Of a stretch of DNA of 64,000 bases, positions 1 through 12,647 are shown one piece after another (position 1 is the stretch's first letter; each line of letters opens with the position of its first letter). Location: the NCBI GenBank assembly GCA_038496675.1, contig CM076650.1, positions 15,709,846 to 15,773,845 on the forward strand, given 5' to 3'. The notes below the pieces were generated by a model. That model saw only the letters and a list, made by a program, of their open reading frames with translations, had not been told where the DNA came from and did no database searches. The position numbers and the translations under genes are program-made. Origin of the DNA: Rachycentron canadum (Eukaryota; Chordata; Actinopteri; Carangiformes; Rachycentridae).

Positions 1-1732
1 GATGTTTTCTATTTTCATGGTTTTCTTATAATTAATAGAACTTTATGGAACTGATGGATGTATTTTTCTAGTTGGAGAAAAGGCAGCAGCTCAGTAAATG
101 TCAAGAATCTACAGGTGTCTTTTCTTCTAGTGTGTGTGTGTGTGTGTGTTTAAGAGCAAAGTCAGGGTCAATCACTTGCCTCTCAAATGATGAAAAATTA
201 GCCATTGATCAGATGCTACATTTCAGCATAGACTAAACAGCAATAATGTTCTAACAATTTGCTTGATTCATTATTTTGCAAATTTCCAAAGCTGTAGAGT
301 CTCTGTCCCTCCATGTTTTGTTTTTTTCTCTACACTGGATGATTTCACTCTCTTTTATTCATGTCACTCCTTCCTTGTTTCTTTCTTACTGCTCATTCCT
401 CCTCACTTCTGCCTCCTGGTCCCTAAACTGGCTGATCTGTCTGTCAGCCTGCTGTTTGTACCTGTTTAGGCATAAAGCACATTGTGCCAGTATAAAGGAA
501 GAGCTGGAGCTGGAGTAGTAAGAGACTGTAAATTGAGCTCATGATGTAATTCACATCTTGAGGGGCTTGGATAAAAAGAGGGTCAGGATATGAGAGATGT
601 GGGGTGAAATGAGGAGAGATAGAAAGAGATGAAAAACTGTGAGAATGGGGGAAAAAAGTGGAAAAAGGAGGGAACATTTCAGAGAGGTCTAGTGATGACT
701 CATATCTGCTCAGTGGCAGAATAACCTGTCCTAGAGAGCCTCTGCAGCAAGACATGTCTCCAACAATGTATAAGAATATACCTAACAGCGCTTATGTTGC
801 ATATTTTCTTTACAGTAGCAGATCTGAAACCAGCCCCCAGGCCACTACATGAGAATCCCCAATCACAATCAGGCTTGACTTTCATTTTAATAGGGATACA
901 AGTGGTGAATGTATGTACGGTAATGTGTACGTGCTTGGTGACGGCTGAGACGTGATGTATCAATAGCAGGTGCTGTTTCGCCTCCTGTATAAATCAGGTG
1001 CTATTGCATGAACGATAACCTACCATCACATTTAAAATAAACGTAATGTAAATACAGCGTACAATTCAAGAAGACGAAGGGTGAATGATTCAGCTTTATT
1101 TTCCCAAACGCTGATACACACGTGCTCATATTTCTGCCCCTTCGCCCTAATTCTAACCTCAACCCCAAAGCCGCTCTGTGACTACGCCATGAACCAGACG
1201 CTCTTGCTCCATCTTTTCCACGGCAGATGTACTCATTATGGTGGAAAACCACAGGTGTCACTAATTAACAATCATTGCAGTGCCAGGCAACAATTAACAG
1301 ATATGGATTACACCTGTGTTTAACAAGCAGCGTCTGCTCTGAAAAACTTGTTCACACGGTTTGTTTACCTTTTAATCAACTAATAATACAATTTGATGGG
1401 TATTATAGTTTATGTAGCTGTTGTTGTTTGCTGCTGTTGTAGTTATTTTTTTGTGATTTTTGCCAGTTCACCTTCTATGACTGTCAACAAACAATAATAA
1501 ATAATAGTAAATTAATGACATGCGCTTTTATCACTTTCTTAATGTGAAGCTACAAATGCAACCATAAAAATTTCAGTCTCCTCATTTTTCAGCAAGAAAC
1601 AATATTTTAATTGATAGGCTAATAGTATAGGCAGTAATAGGGTTATTTGGAATTTTACTGTGTTATCTTTTAATTTCACTATCACCTGGAAACATGACAA
1701 CCCTATAAACAGTTTAAACTGGCTGCAGCCGT

Positions 1733-1790
1733 TGACTCAGTGCTTTCTCCTCTAAGGTGTCAAGGTTTTCTTGATGCTACACTGACGTCA
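1733..1790. promoter_or_regulatory. AP-1-like and CRE-like sites close together
   Basis: TGACTCA lies at 1733-1739 and the full CRE palindrome TGACGTCA at 1783-1790, about 50 bp apart. These are the known bZIP consensus sites for AP-1 and CREB/ATF. Single matches arise by chance, so the only point in favour is the pair of perfect consensus matches so close together. They could belong to an upstream or intronic control element of the bmerb1 gene. Confidence 0.2.
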
Positions 1791-3390
1791 GCCTGATTTG
1801 TCATAGCTACAGAGAACGCAGTGTGTATGTGAAGATGTTTGTCTGTACATCAGCGTCCTTTTTTCTATGCCACACAAAGCAGAGTAGGTTTGAAAGCCAC
1901 CAAACAAAGCCATAATGCCAGCAGGGATATAAGTCTGTATGTAAACGGGCAATTATCACCAAGTATGGTTAATGCTTCTCAGTGCTTTTACTACTACCCT
2001 GAAGTCATACAAGCCAAGTCTGACTCCTTCTATTCTGTCTTTGTTCATGCTGCTGCAGAGGACATGTCTTCACTATGCTTTGAACCAAGTCAGTTTTACC
2101 TTCCCCAAGGCTAAATGTGACTTGCATCGAGATATTACATACTAGAGCTTTACATAAGTAATGGTGTGTGTATATAAAGAGGGTTTAAGGGCCACATGAG
2201 GTGCCAGTGACTGTCTGTTAGTGGTGTTAATGGTACCTCCCTGGTTATGCCTGTCTGAGCCCCCATGTGGTGCAGCTCTCTGCAGGGAAGTGCAGTTATC
2301 TGGAACCACTACAGTGCTAAATGGAAGAATTGAAGAGCAGGCAAAGGGGAATTCCTGCATTTGTAAAGTCGTGACTGTCATTATGGGACATATTTGGATG
2401 TCAGGGTAAATGAAATGTAATGCATGTATTTTTAAATGCAGAGCTTTTACAAAGCGGTTGCAGGTGAAGGTTTGATTTATCCCCTTGCAGTTAGCAGAAG
2501 AAGCACAAGCTGTGTGTTGAGCGATATGTGTAAAGAGACAGATTTAAACAAAGCATCATTTTTAGTGTTATTGTTCACCAAGCCATTGAGGCTTCCACTG
2601 TGCAGGATGTGATTATTTAATTGCTTGAAAGCAGAGCTGATGTGTGTGAAAGGGAATATTCCGACAGGGATTACTTGCCACTATCTCATTACAAACCCCC
2701 CCCCCCAGCCTATTCTGTCTCTCTATGAACATTTATGCTGAAATTATTTAATGACAGTTGCTTAAAATGATTTAATGCCTTTTGATTACTCTTGAGACAA
2801 AGTATGTTGATATATTTTGATCCTTGCAAAACAAAAATTCCATTTGCCTTCTGTGCATGTTATAATAATACACATGCAACTCTTTCCTATAGAAAGAATA
2901 ACGGTACATTAAAGGTTCTGTAATTAAAAGATTGTTTTTTTATATTAAAATAGATTTTTGTTAAGGCGTTACTTATTATTGTACCATGCTCATACTACAA
3001 CCTGCAATACTGAATATAAAATAGTAATTAGAGACACATCAAATTAAACTGCCTCTTGATTACATTGATTACTAAGACTAAAACTGTACTTTGGGAGTTG
3101 GGATGCAGCTAATAATTGGCTAACAGTGAACTATAACAAAAGTTTAATATATTATATATTATATTTATTGATTTTATATATATATATATATATTGCTTAG
3201 TCTGTTACTTTTCTATTCTATTTACTCAGACCCAAAAGTGACAACCTACCTTGTTTATGCTTTAGTTGGCAGAGACTCTTAGATCTGTTGTCAGGGCAGG
3301 GCAGACAGGACTGCAGTGTGTGTCTGACAGTCGTGTTGAGGGGAGGCTTATTTCCTGGGCTGACCCACCAACCTGGGTTTCTGTAATTAA

Positions 3391-3498
<108 letters not shown>

Positions 3499-3834
3499 CG
3501 TGAGTGTGAGCGGCCATGTGAATCCTGACAAATCCTGACACATGGTAATTTGGCTGTGATGGCCTGCTCCACCCCTCATCGAGCAGCGATTTCAACCCAC
3601 ATCTGCTACAACTGTTTATACAGTTTAAAATGCAGATTCATACACAGTTATTGTTCTGCAGTGCCAGAGTAGATAATTTTTAAAAACCCCAGGGTGTTTA
3701 TGAGTCTGCCTGTCTGCTTGCATGGTATTTGCCAGTCTGTTAAAGAAGCACTCCCTTTAATAAAGAAAATAGTCTAGATGCACTTTAATATTATTTTGTT
3801 TTCTTTCATAACATTGCTCCTTTCTGTTTCTCAG

Positions 3835-6800
3835 AGGGTGACGTGGTGTCCATGGCGGACTCCACCATCACTGTGGACGACATTGAGGGCGAGCTCTTTA
3901 AGATTGAGAGGATCAGAGATGTCCTGGTCAGGAGGGAGTCAGAGCTCAGATACATGTGAGTGATTTGACAGTAACACTGCCTACGACTCACTTTTTAAAC
4001 TGAAAATTCACTTTTGTATGAATCTTTCATACAAACAGACAGAGATCTGTCTGTCACTCTGTCCCTATGACAGAAAGACTTGCAGCTGTTCATTATAACC
4101 ATAAAACTGTGCATCTTACATGATACTTCAATAGACACACCACAATTGCATGATGTTTTTTGGCCCAAAATAATCTGACTATTAACAAGCTTAACCCTGT
4201 ATGCTCTTGCATTAATATTGTCTCTGCAGCCAAACACACAGATGCTTTCCTGTCCTCGTCATGGCATGGTTGACATGGGCTTAATTCAAGATGTTGACAC
4301 AGTCTTAGAAACATTTAATAGTACTTGCACCCAAATGGTGGCCCAAATTACCTCTTTTAAGCAGGAATAAACCCTCACAGGTTTCCCTGCCATGGAAAAC
4401 AGACAGGGGCTGTTCTAGGGCAGAGCAGACTCTAAACCTCTAAACCGCTGGTGCACTTTTAATACAGAGATTAAAAATGCCAGAGCAAGTTTTTTTTTTT
4501 TTTTTCGGACCTTATCGAAAAGAACAGACACAACTCCAGGACTTTGTTTAATGTTAACCATGCCACAGAGGCTCCTCTAAATGTTAATATGGACTCCTCC
4601 CATGAGAAATGTAAAAAAACTTTTTTTGTCAACAAAGGTTTCATGGACGCTCACTCAACACAGAGGTGTTATCCACCTTTTGAAAGAAGTCTCCGAATCC
4701 ATCAGCCCATGCTGTTCATCACCTTCTGAGAAAAGTCTCTTTTCTCAGAAGGGGAAGCTGGAAATTTTCAGCCTTCATCATCTTCACTCTTAGTTCTGTT
4801 TGATCTGATCAGGTCTTTTAATTTCTATTCAGAGGCCACTCAACTGTACTGCTCATTTAACCCCAATTAAAGTTATTAAATTAACATACACACTGACTAC
4901 GTCCTTGTCCTAAATAATTAAAAGAATGAGGTAAATGCTACTGGCCATGACACAGCTAAGGCTTATATCGCAAAGTGCCTGGGATTTCAAAATATAGCAA
5001 ACAACAATAAAAATCACCTTTTAATAACCACGTCAGCCAACCATCTCAAAGATCAGCCCAGTTTTATCCATTAGAAATCAGAGCAGACATGGTTGTGCAT
5101 GTTTTCATTTCCTCCTGTACAGACTTCTCTAATTATCTTTACACATGTCTGAGCCATCAGAATCTACATAAATTACAGCTTGTTTAATATACAACAGCTG
5201 GACTTCTCACAAAAAACAAAAATGAGAGCATATTACTCCCATTTTAGCTTCTTTTCATTGGCTTTTTCATTGGTAACTTGTAGATCTGACTTTTAAGATT
5301 TTGCCACTGAGTTTTAAGGCCTGTTTCAGACATCTTCTGACACTGTACATGCCAAGATTGTGGATTGTAACCAAACCAATTGTAACCAATCCTTGGCTAA
5401 AGACCATGGGTGACTGTTCCTTCTCTGTTAGGGCCCCCTCTCTTTGGATCAACCTCTCTAAGGAGATTAGACTGGCAAACAACCTACCCCTGTTAAGACA
5501 CATCTGAATCCCCTTTAAAGTCACATTTTATAGGTGTGCTTTTACAGGACTTTTCAAACGCTACAGTTTTTTTTTTTTATCAGTCATTCTCCTGATTCTC
5601 TTTTATCGATTGTTTTTCATTTGTTTTCTATTGCTCATCCCCATTTTTGTCTTATCTTGCAAAGCGGTTTGTCACTGTCTTTTGAAAGGTGCTATATAAA
5701 TTAAGATTATCATTAGCATCATTATTATTAGTTTTCTTCCTTCACCTTTATATCTACTGCCAAAGTTCAATGACAGGAAATACTGTATTAATTTTTTTGG
5801 GATAGTTGGACAGTAGGCATGGCAGTTTCCTATCTCTAACCATATTTTAACCATAATTCACCTGCCAACTTCCCCTAATCTATGTGTGGACCCTGTACAG
5901 AGGAGTGACATCATAATAAGTAATAGTCAAATTTAAAAAAATTGTTGCAAATGCAACTGTTTCTTGATCAATCAAGGGCCTGTCTGCATCAGGCATGTGG
6001 GACATGTTAATGTCAGTGTTTGACTGATTTAGTTGATTTATCAATCAAAAAAATGATACTTGTCAAGCCAAAATAACCAATCAAGTAGAAGCTACCACAG
6101 CAGTTCAAACCATTTAAGCCATTTTTTAAATACCAGATTGCACCATAGTATCTGACACACATCTCTTAACAGGATTGCCCTCCATTCTCTAACCTCATTT
6201 CTTTCATCACACCCCAAGCTGGCCCCCATTAAAATTTCAATGGCTTTACCTTTGCTTCCGCTAAGCAGGCTAATGCATGGATATTTATTCATCTACTCCC
6301 CTGAAAGATAGGCAGTAAACTACTCAGACAGCGAGGGGAAGGGGAGGAGTGACGTGTGTGGAGTAGCAAGCAAGAGTCAAGCAGATAAAGTGGGAGAATA
6401 AGGGACTGGAGGAGGAGGAGGAGGTGGAGGAAGGGAAGAAGACAGAGATAGAGTCACGATTTGAGGCACCTTTTTTTTCCCTCTGTGGTCCACAGGCAAA
6501 CAAATCCCAAGCTGTTTTTTCTTCTGTTAAGTTAGGTAAGACATTTCATTTGTATTCCAGACCTCATGGCCATTTCTTTACCTACAAGTCTATGGAGAGC
6601 ATCTTACATGACAGATGTAACACAGTGATGAGGCCTTCACTCTGCTGACATTGATGAATGTGTGTTATATGTGTATGAGTCTGACCCTGTATCTTTCTGC
6701 AAAAATTAATTTGCTGCAAAGCTGGGTTGTGTGAGGGCCTCTCATTCCTTTAGGTGAAGAAAGGCACAGAGTCCTCCACCCCACCTCAGTGTCAGTCATG

Positions 6801-9800
6801 ATCTGTAGACTTGAAGGACCATTGAAAGTGAAAGTGCGTGATGCGGACTGAGTAAAAGCTACCTGGTTCTTAGTACGCTGCAGGGATTTCTCCTGTGTGA
6901 AATACAAGCTCAATATCAAGCTTCCCCCGGTTGAATTTCATTTTCCCTTTCAGTAGTATCAAGATTTCACTCCTCACTGCCCTGAAAAGTAGAAAGTGAG
7001 AGATATGCAGCATGTGCAATACTTACATGAGTGCGTTTCATTTTTGTATCATCATGCCCATGCAGGATGGATGACATTCAGCTGTGCAAGGAGATCACTC
7101 GTCTGAAGAAGGAACTGCATAAGCTAGTGTCTATACCAGGTAGGAGTTTCCTCTCAATATTTATGGTTGTGGATGGTGCACCATAGCACTCAAAAAAAAA
7201 AAAAAGTGGGAAATTCACTTTCTTGTGTTAAAAGTTAGATTTGAATTAGAAAATATCCAGTCTTCATTCCAAGATAAGCTAATTGTGTCCGGTCCTAGGC
7301 ATGGGAGTGATCTTATTATCTAATTGTTGCATAACTGTATTTCCAAACATTGTTTTAATGAATAGATTTCCATTGCACATTTCTTTAATTAAACATTGTT
7401 TGGTTAATTGGTGAATTATATTTGCAGGTAATCTGGGACAAACACTCGATAGTCAGATGTCTTCTTCCTTTGTGCTACAGATAATGACAAGTCCAACGAG
7501 GACCGTCAGAAGGAAGAAGAACTACTGCAGCAGATCCACAAGCTGGTTGAAACAAGAGATTTCTTGGTAGACGATGTGGAGTTTGAACGACTCAGGTGTG
7601 CCTCCGCTTCTGTTGCTGTAATGCTCAGGTCATCCTTCACTGTAGGCTGTAAATAAATGATTCAAAATGAGAGGGGGAAAAAATGGCACAGCACAAAAAG
7701 TACCTGTGTATTCTCAGAGGATTTTTGGTCCAATCTTAAACACTGAAGTTTTGCATTGGCAGCAAATCAGACCAAATCTTTCAATAACAGGATGATCAAC
7801 TTAATGACTGATCACGATCAGCTTGGGACATCATCCTTTAGTCACTGATTCTGGCAAAGTTGTGTCTCAGTTCAATATCATCCATATGCATATTTCCACA
7901 AAGCCGCCCCACAGCACTCCATTAAAACACTGGAATGCTTCCTAAGGCGCAGCACTGAGAGGGGGTGAAACACAGAGCGCACATGAGGGAGCCATTTCAA
8001 TTAAAGATGTGTCAGTGTGTATCAGTGAGCCCTGCAAGAAGTGATGCCATGGTTAAAAAGAACAGTTTGCATCTATTTTGGCATTTTTAAGATGCATCAA
8101 GCCCCGAAAGTGTTTCTGCTTTCCTTTTTTTTTTTTTTTTCATCCTGCCACAACGGATCCATTTGGACACACAAAATACTACAGCACACCAAAGCAGATT
8201 GTCCTACACATTGTATTTTCTTGATGCAGAGGTGTCAATTTAATGTGGCCTTACTGTCGGTTGTCCTGCTGAGGACTCCAACAATGGATGAAGCCATTCT
8301 CTCAGTTTTAAGATGCACTTGAAAAGAACTACACATCCTCACAGGTTCTTTAACTCAACCCTCCTGTCACTCACTTGCAATGTAATGTCAGCTGATGGCA
8401 GAGAACCAGATGTGGTTTCTACTGCATGTTTTTTCATTTTCTCTCCAGGCCAGTTCTGAGACAATAACAAACATTGTTAGTTTTTGTGAACAGCACTTGG
8501 TGTTGGCAGCTGCTTTTGTGCTTTGAAAGTGCTCAAGGGCTGCTGGGAAGGTGAGAGACAGGAAGAACAACAGTGTGGTAACAGATCGGTGGGAGAAGAT
8601 GATGTGACAGCGCTCAAGGCCATGTTATCCATGTTGATTAACATATACAGATCTTTCTTTTGTTATTTCTGTCTTTTTTAACCCTGACTCAACATATTTC
8701 TTTGTGCATTTTTCATGGCATCATTTTTATTTTCAAAACACAGTGGACACTATTTTACAATACACCTGTTTTTGTTTTGTTTTGTTTTTTCCCCCTGTAA
8801 AACAGCATAGTGTAGTAGATGTCAATATATAATTTATCTGTGACATGTATAGGCCTGCACTAAACACAACAGTGATACTGTACCCTAATGTCTCTGCATA
8901 GTTCCTGCCACATTTATTGAATATATATCAGTAGAACCTCTAGTCTTCTCTAGTAGCCTCTAGTAGATCTAGTCTTTTCTAACTGCATGAGATCTCTCAT
9001 CTAGCAGGCGTCTGAGAAGATGGTCCATCTCTCTACTCTCTACTTGCAATCAGAGAGGCAGTGGGGATTAAAAGTACCCCAGACACATTTGGAAAGGTTT
9101 TTGAAATGTTTGGCCAGTTTCTGTGGAACAGAGGGAAAAGTGTTTTTTTTTTACTTTTGCATTTGTATCACAATGGACTCTTTCTGCCAGCTTCTCTTTT
9201 GTGAAGGCGACAGAAGACTTTGATCTGTAATCCAAGTGTTTATGTATTCATGTATTTTCATGAATTTTATATCAGTATTTTTTTATATTTATACAGGGAG
9301 AAAGAAGAAGATAAAGAAATGGCTGATTTCCTCAAGTCCAAATTTCCAAGAAATATAACAAAGACAGGTAATGAAGCATAAAGAGAATTGCAATTGCTGC
9401 TTCAAAGTAATGAAAAGATTTTAAAACAGACTGGAGTATGCAAGTATTTTACATGTTCTAAACATTTTTTTTTCCTCTCTTTTTTTTTGTTCAAGGTGTT
9501 TTTCTGCTCAGGGCTTTGACAGATGAAGCTTATACATCAACTGAGTGATTCACAATAAAATAGAAATTTGAATATAGAGGCTGTGCCTCAGGAAAAAAGA
9601 TGTCTGTTGTTATACCCTTTTATTAGAGAAGTCAACACTGAGAGAGAGAGAATCAAAAACATTATACAATATTTCATCAGCTGTGTTATTTCCCTGTGGT
9701 CCAGGTGTACCAACCAGACGAGTTCCATCCAGGGCTCAACAGACCTCCTCTCCCTTCACCAAGACCGGCCTCACCCTGCTGAAGGAGTGCTGTGGCTTCA

Positions 9801-9817
9801 CATGTTCCATCATGTAG
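3835..9817 (+). CDS. bmerb1: bMERB domain-containing protein 1 (C16orf45 family), 3' five exons; 5' incomplete
   Basis: Exons: 3835-3955, 7066-7139, 7481-7595, 9297-9367 and 9705-9817 (stop TAG). All are flanked by AG and GT and join in one frame, giving 163 residues plus a partial first codon. Human BMERB1 is about 204 residues, so roughly 40 N-terminal residues are missing. The joined protein carries hallmarks of the family as I recall it: VLVRRESELRYM, MDDIQLCKEI, KLVETRDFLVDD, REKEEDKEMADFL, then a short linker and KTGLTLLKECCGF. The bMERB domain is an antiparallel helical bundle; in MICAL relatives it binds Rab8/10-type GTPases, and human BMERB1 is reported as a microtubule-associated regulator of neural progenitors. 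The protein ends CSIM, which fits a CaaX prenylation box. An in-frame ATG at 3852 (MADSTI...) could start a short isoform. It may be the ortholog or a teleost paralog of BMERB1; the neighbours here differ from the human MARF1/NDE1 context as I recall it. Confidence 0.88.
4722..4752. repeat. perfect hairpin, 14-bp arms, 3-nt loop
   Basis: CCTTCTGAGAAAAG (4722-4735), loop TCT, then its exact reverse complement (4739-4752). It lies in a bmerb1 intron. No protein or RNA gene is evident around it. Confidence 0.9.
5255..5735 (+). mobile_element. degraded LINE 3' end (L2/RTE-like)
   Basis: The + strand frame around 5400-5520 reads SFSVRAPSLWINLSKEIRLA, then a frame-broken continuation. This matches the familiar C-terminal pattern of fish LINE reverse-transcriptase proteins (roughly 'FSVAAPxLWNxLPxxIRxA...FKSxLKTxLF'). 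It is followed by a 3' tail 'AAAGGTGCTATATAAATTAAG' type sequence (about 5684-5705) and a short ATT-rich run, as is usual for such elements. In-frame stops show it is a dead 5'-truncated copy inside a bmerb1 intron. The exact clade is not certain. Confidence 0.6.
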
Positions 9818-10749
9818 ACTGGAGCCAAAATGGAGAGCCCCCACTGCCGGGCTGATACAGGGGCCGCAAACCAAAACAGGCCTTCTACAAGAGTCAGTAT
9901 TTCCAGTTTCAACTTTTCAGTCCGAGAAAGACTTTGAAACATGGACAGCGAGGATTTCCCACAGGGAGAGCATGGGATGTTGCAAAGTTAATGTGGCGTG
10001 TCTTTAATTCTGAGACCCAAGTTTGTCTTCTTTTGGATTTGTTTGTCTCTTTCTCCCTTGCATTAGATTTTTTTTTTTTTTTATTATTATTATTATTATT
10101 TATTTTATTATTACAACTTCTCTAACAGTTTCCAGAAAAGAGCAACATTAACAAACTTTATTTATTTCTTCTTACATGGTTTGAAAGAAGCACAAGTGAG
10201 GCACATATAATGTACTGTATATACTAATTAGTTTCAACTAGCACAACACACCTACAGGTTTTTATCCTTAAAGTCTTCACTGCGCTATGATAACTGTCAA
10301 CGCTCATTAAAAAGTAGCTGTTCTGCAGGAGTCAGCAGGCCAGACTAGACACAGTGCTGGAACTTTATAATTAGCCTTACTGAGCTAACACTAATGAAAC
10401 TGACATTAATCGGGAGCTTTGTTAGGATGAAGTTGCCTGTTATTTGACTCCCTCTGAAGGGGTATGACCTTTTTATAAGTGGTGGTTTGTGAAGAAGGAG
10501 CGGATGTCTCATATCACTTAATTTCCCTTTAAGAACAGTTTACTAATATTTATTAATGTCTGCTTTTTTTATATGTTCCAGTATCAGTCATGATGGAAAC
10601 CTTCCACACTTTAGGCTGTACTGCTTTTTTTTTTGTTCCCAAAGGATCATTGAAAAACATTACACAAAACAATTTTTGAGCAGGTTTCTTTTCTGCTCAT
10701 CCTCAGTACTACTTTCTCCTCTTCCTGTTTATATATATATATATATATA
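9818..10749 (+). other. bmerb1 3' UTR and downstream DNA
   Basis: No further coding sequence is seen after the bmerb1 stop. The stretch has a T run followed by a TTA/ATT microsatellite (about 10069-10113), a possible polyadenylation signal ATTAAA at 10306-10311, and an AT repeat (10731-10749) next to the assembly gap. The true transcript end may be lost in the gap. Confidence 0.4.
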
Positions 10750-10760
10750 CTGTCTCTTAT
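10750..10760 (+). other. probable Tn5/Nextera adapter remnant at contig end
   Basis: CTGTCTCTTAT directly abuts the run of Ns. These 11 bases equal the first 11 of the Tn5 mosaic-end adapter (CTGTCTCTTATACACATCT) that is read through at the 3' end of short Nextera inserts. Its position exactly at a contig edge after a low-complexity AT repeat points to untrimmed adapter, not genomic sequence. Confidence 0.8.
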
Positions 10761-11149
10761 NNNNNNNNNNNNNNNNNNNNNNNNNNNNNNNNNNNNNNNN
10801 NNNNNNNNNNNNNNNNNNNNNNNNNNNNNNNNNNNNNNNNNNNNNNNNNNNNNNNNNNNNNNNNNNNNNNNNNNNNNNNNNNNNNNNNNNNNNNNNNNNN
10901 NNNNNNNNNNNNNNNNNNNNNNNNNNNNNNNNNNNNNNNNNNNNNNNNNNNNNNNNNNNNNNNNNNNNNNNNNNNNNNNNNNNNNNNNNNNNNNNNNNNN
11001 NNNNNNNNNNNNNNNNNNNNNNNNNNNNNNNNNNNNNNNNNNNNNNNNNNNNNNNNNNNNNNNNNNNNNNNNNNNNNNNNNNNNNNNNNNNNNNNNNNNN
11101 NNNNNNNNNNNNNNNNNNNNNNNNNNNNNNNNNNNNNNNNNNNNNNNNN
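10761..11149. other. assembly gap (389 Ns)
   Basis: Unresolved bases between an AT dinucleotide repeat on the left and a 19-T homopolymer on the right (11150-11168), which explains the break. Any translated frame spanning it is meaningless. Confidence 0.99.
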
Positions 11150-12594
11150 TTTTTTTTTTTTTTTTTTTATGGCCCAAATATGTACCTTTAGAAGATGTCT
11201 ATAAGCCAATGGCTCATACATCCAAGACGTGGGGCACAGGGATGTAGTGGCCAATCAAACTAGCAGAGCAGATCTCTGTGTTGCCAAGAAGAATAGTCGC
11301 CATAGCAACCATGTATACCCCATATCTTGACAATTAGACAATGAGGAAGGTTGGATGGATCGAAAGAAAGTGAGACTTGATAGGTGTGACACAAAAGAAA
11401 TAAACAAGTGCTATCATGTGCCCAATGAAAGGGAAACAGGAAGCAGAATAATCCTGTTTTTATCATGTTTTTCATATATTGGATTCACTAGAGGGATAAA
11501 CATGGTCCATCTAGGGTTGCAAACAATTTAACCATAAATTGGCCTTTGAATGTCTCACACCTTTAGCTAAACTAAAAACGCAAGGCTGCTATGATATGAT
11601 TCATTTATTTATGTTTGTTACTACCTAGTCCTTGAGATGGGGGGATGCGTAGATACATCTGTCTCTTTTAATCAATCGTTGGCTCTTTTGATGTTTAGTA
11701 TTAACACTGTCACAGAGGCTCTGGGTCACATATCACCCAGCAACCGTATCTGGTGCCATCACAGAGGTTCACAGGGGAATTAGATGTGTAGCAGTAATGT
11801 TGAAATACTGGATGACAGCCATGGCAGAAAAACAAACTGATGTGAGAAGAGGTGAATACTTTAGTGAGGAAATTTGCTTGAGAAGTGACAGTGGAAACCA
11901 TTTTGCCAAAACAAAACCATTATGTATGTAATAAGACAGGAAAGATTAGTTGGCCAGGTGCAAAATTAGAAATGGATAAAATTCATCATCTCAGGCAAAA
12001 TAATCACTTCATATAGAAATGAATTGTAATACTTTCATGTCTGCTCCTATGATTGAGCTGCAAACTGATTAAATATAGCTCTTTGCCCTAAAGAAGATCC
12101 TCATAAGATTTTTTTGTGTAAAGGCTTTGAATGTGAGATATATTTCTGCTCTTCAGTTTTCACATCTAGACATGAAACCAGCTGTTCACAGCAGCTGAAG
12201 GGTCTGTTACACCCCCTGACTCTACGCTCAGTGCGAGTCAAGCAAGTACTTGCAAATTTTCTGTGGAAAATGCTTAGAAACATGGACGAGACCACATAGC
12301 CTCATAGGGAGAGACACAGTGTCGCAGGGTAGGGAGTCAGGGAGAGAAAATGAAAGAAGAACAAAGGCTGAAGTGGCCAAAAGCAGGGGAGCTGAAGAAA
12401 AAGCGAGAAAGCGAGTGGGAGGGCACAGAGTTGGGGGGGGGGTCTAATCTTCAGTGTGAGTCATCCTTAGCGGAAACACTGAGTTTCCACAAGGGCAGCT
12501 CTCAGTGAGCACCATGTGAAAAGGGCAGGACTGTCATTCAAACACCATAATCCTGTACACCCTCTGCACAGCTCTCTGTCTATGGGAGAAAGTA

Positions 12595-12647
<53 letters not shown>

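Noticed and set aside
10556..11254. Long open frames spanning the N run
   Set aside because: They exist only because Ns were read as open codons.
11710..11901. Cysteine-containing - strand frame, considered as a secreted-domain exon
   Set aside because: Cysteine spacing matches no domain I know and no exon boundaries were found.
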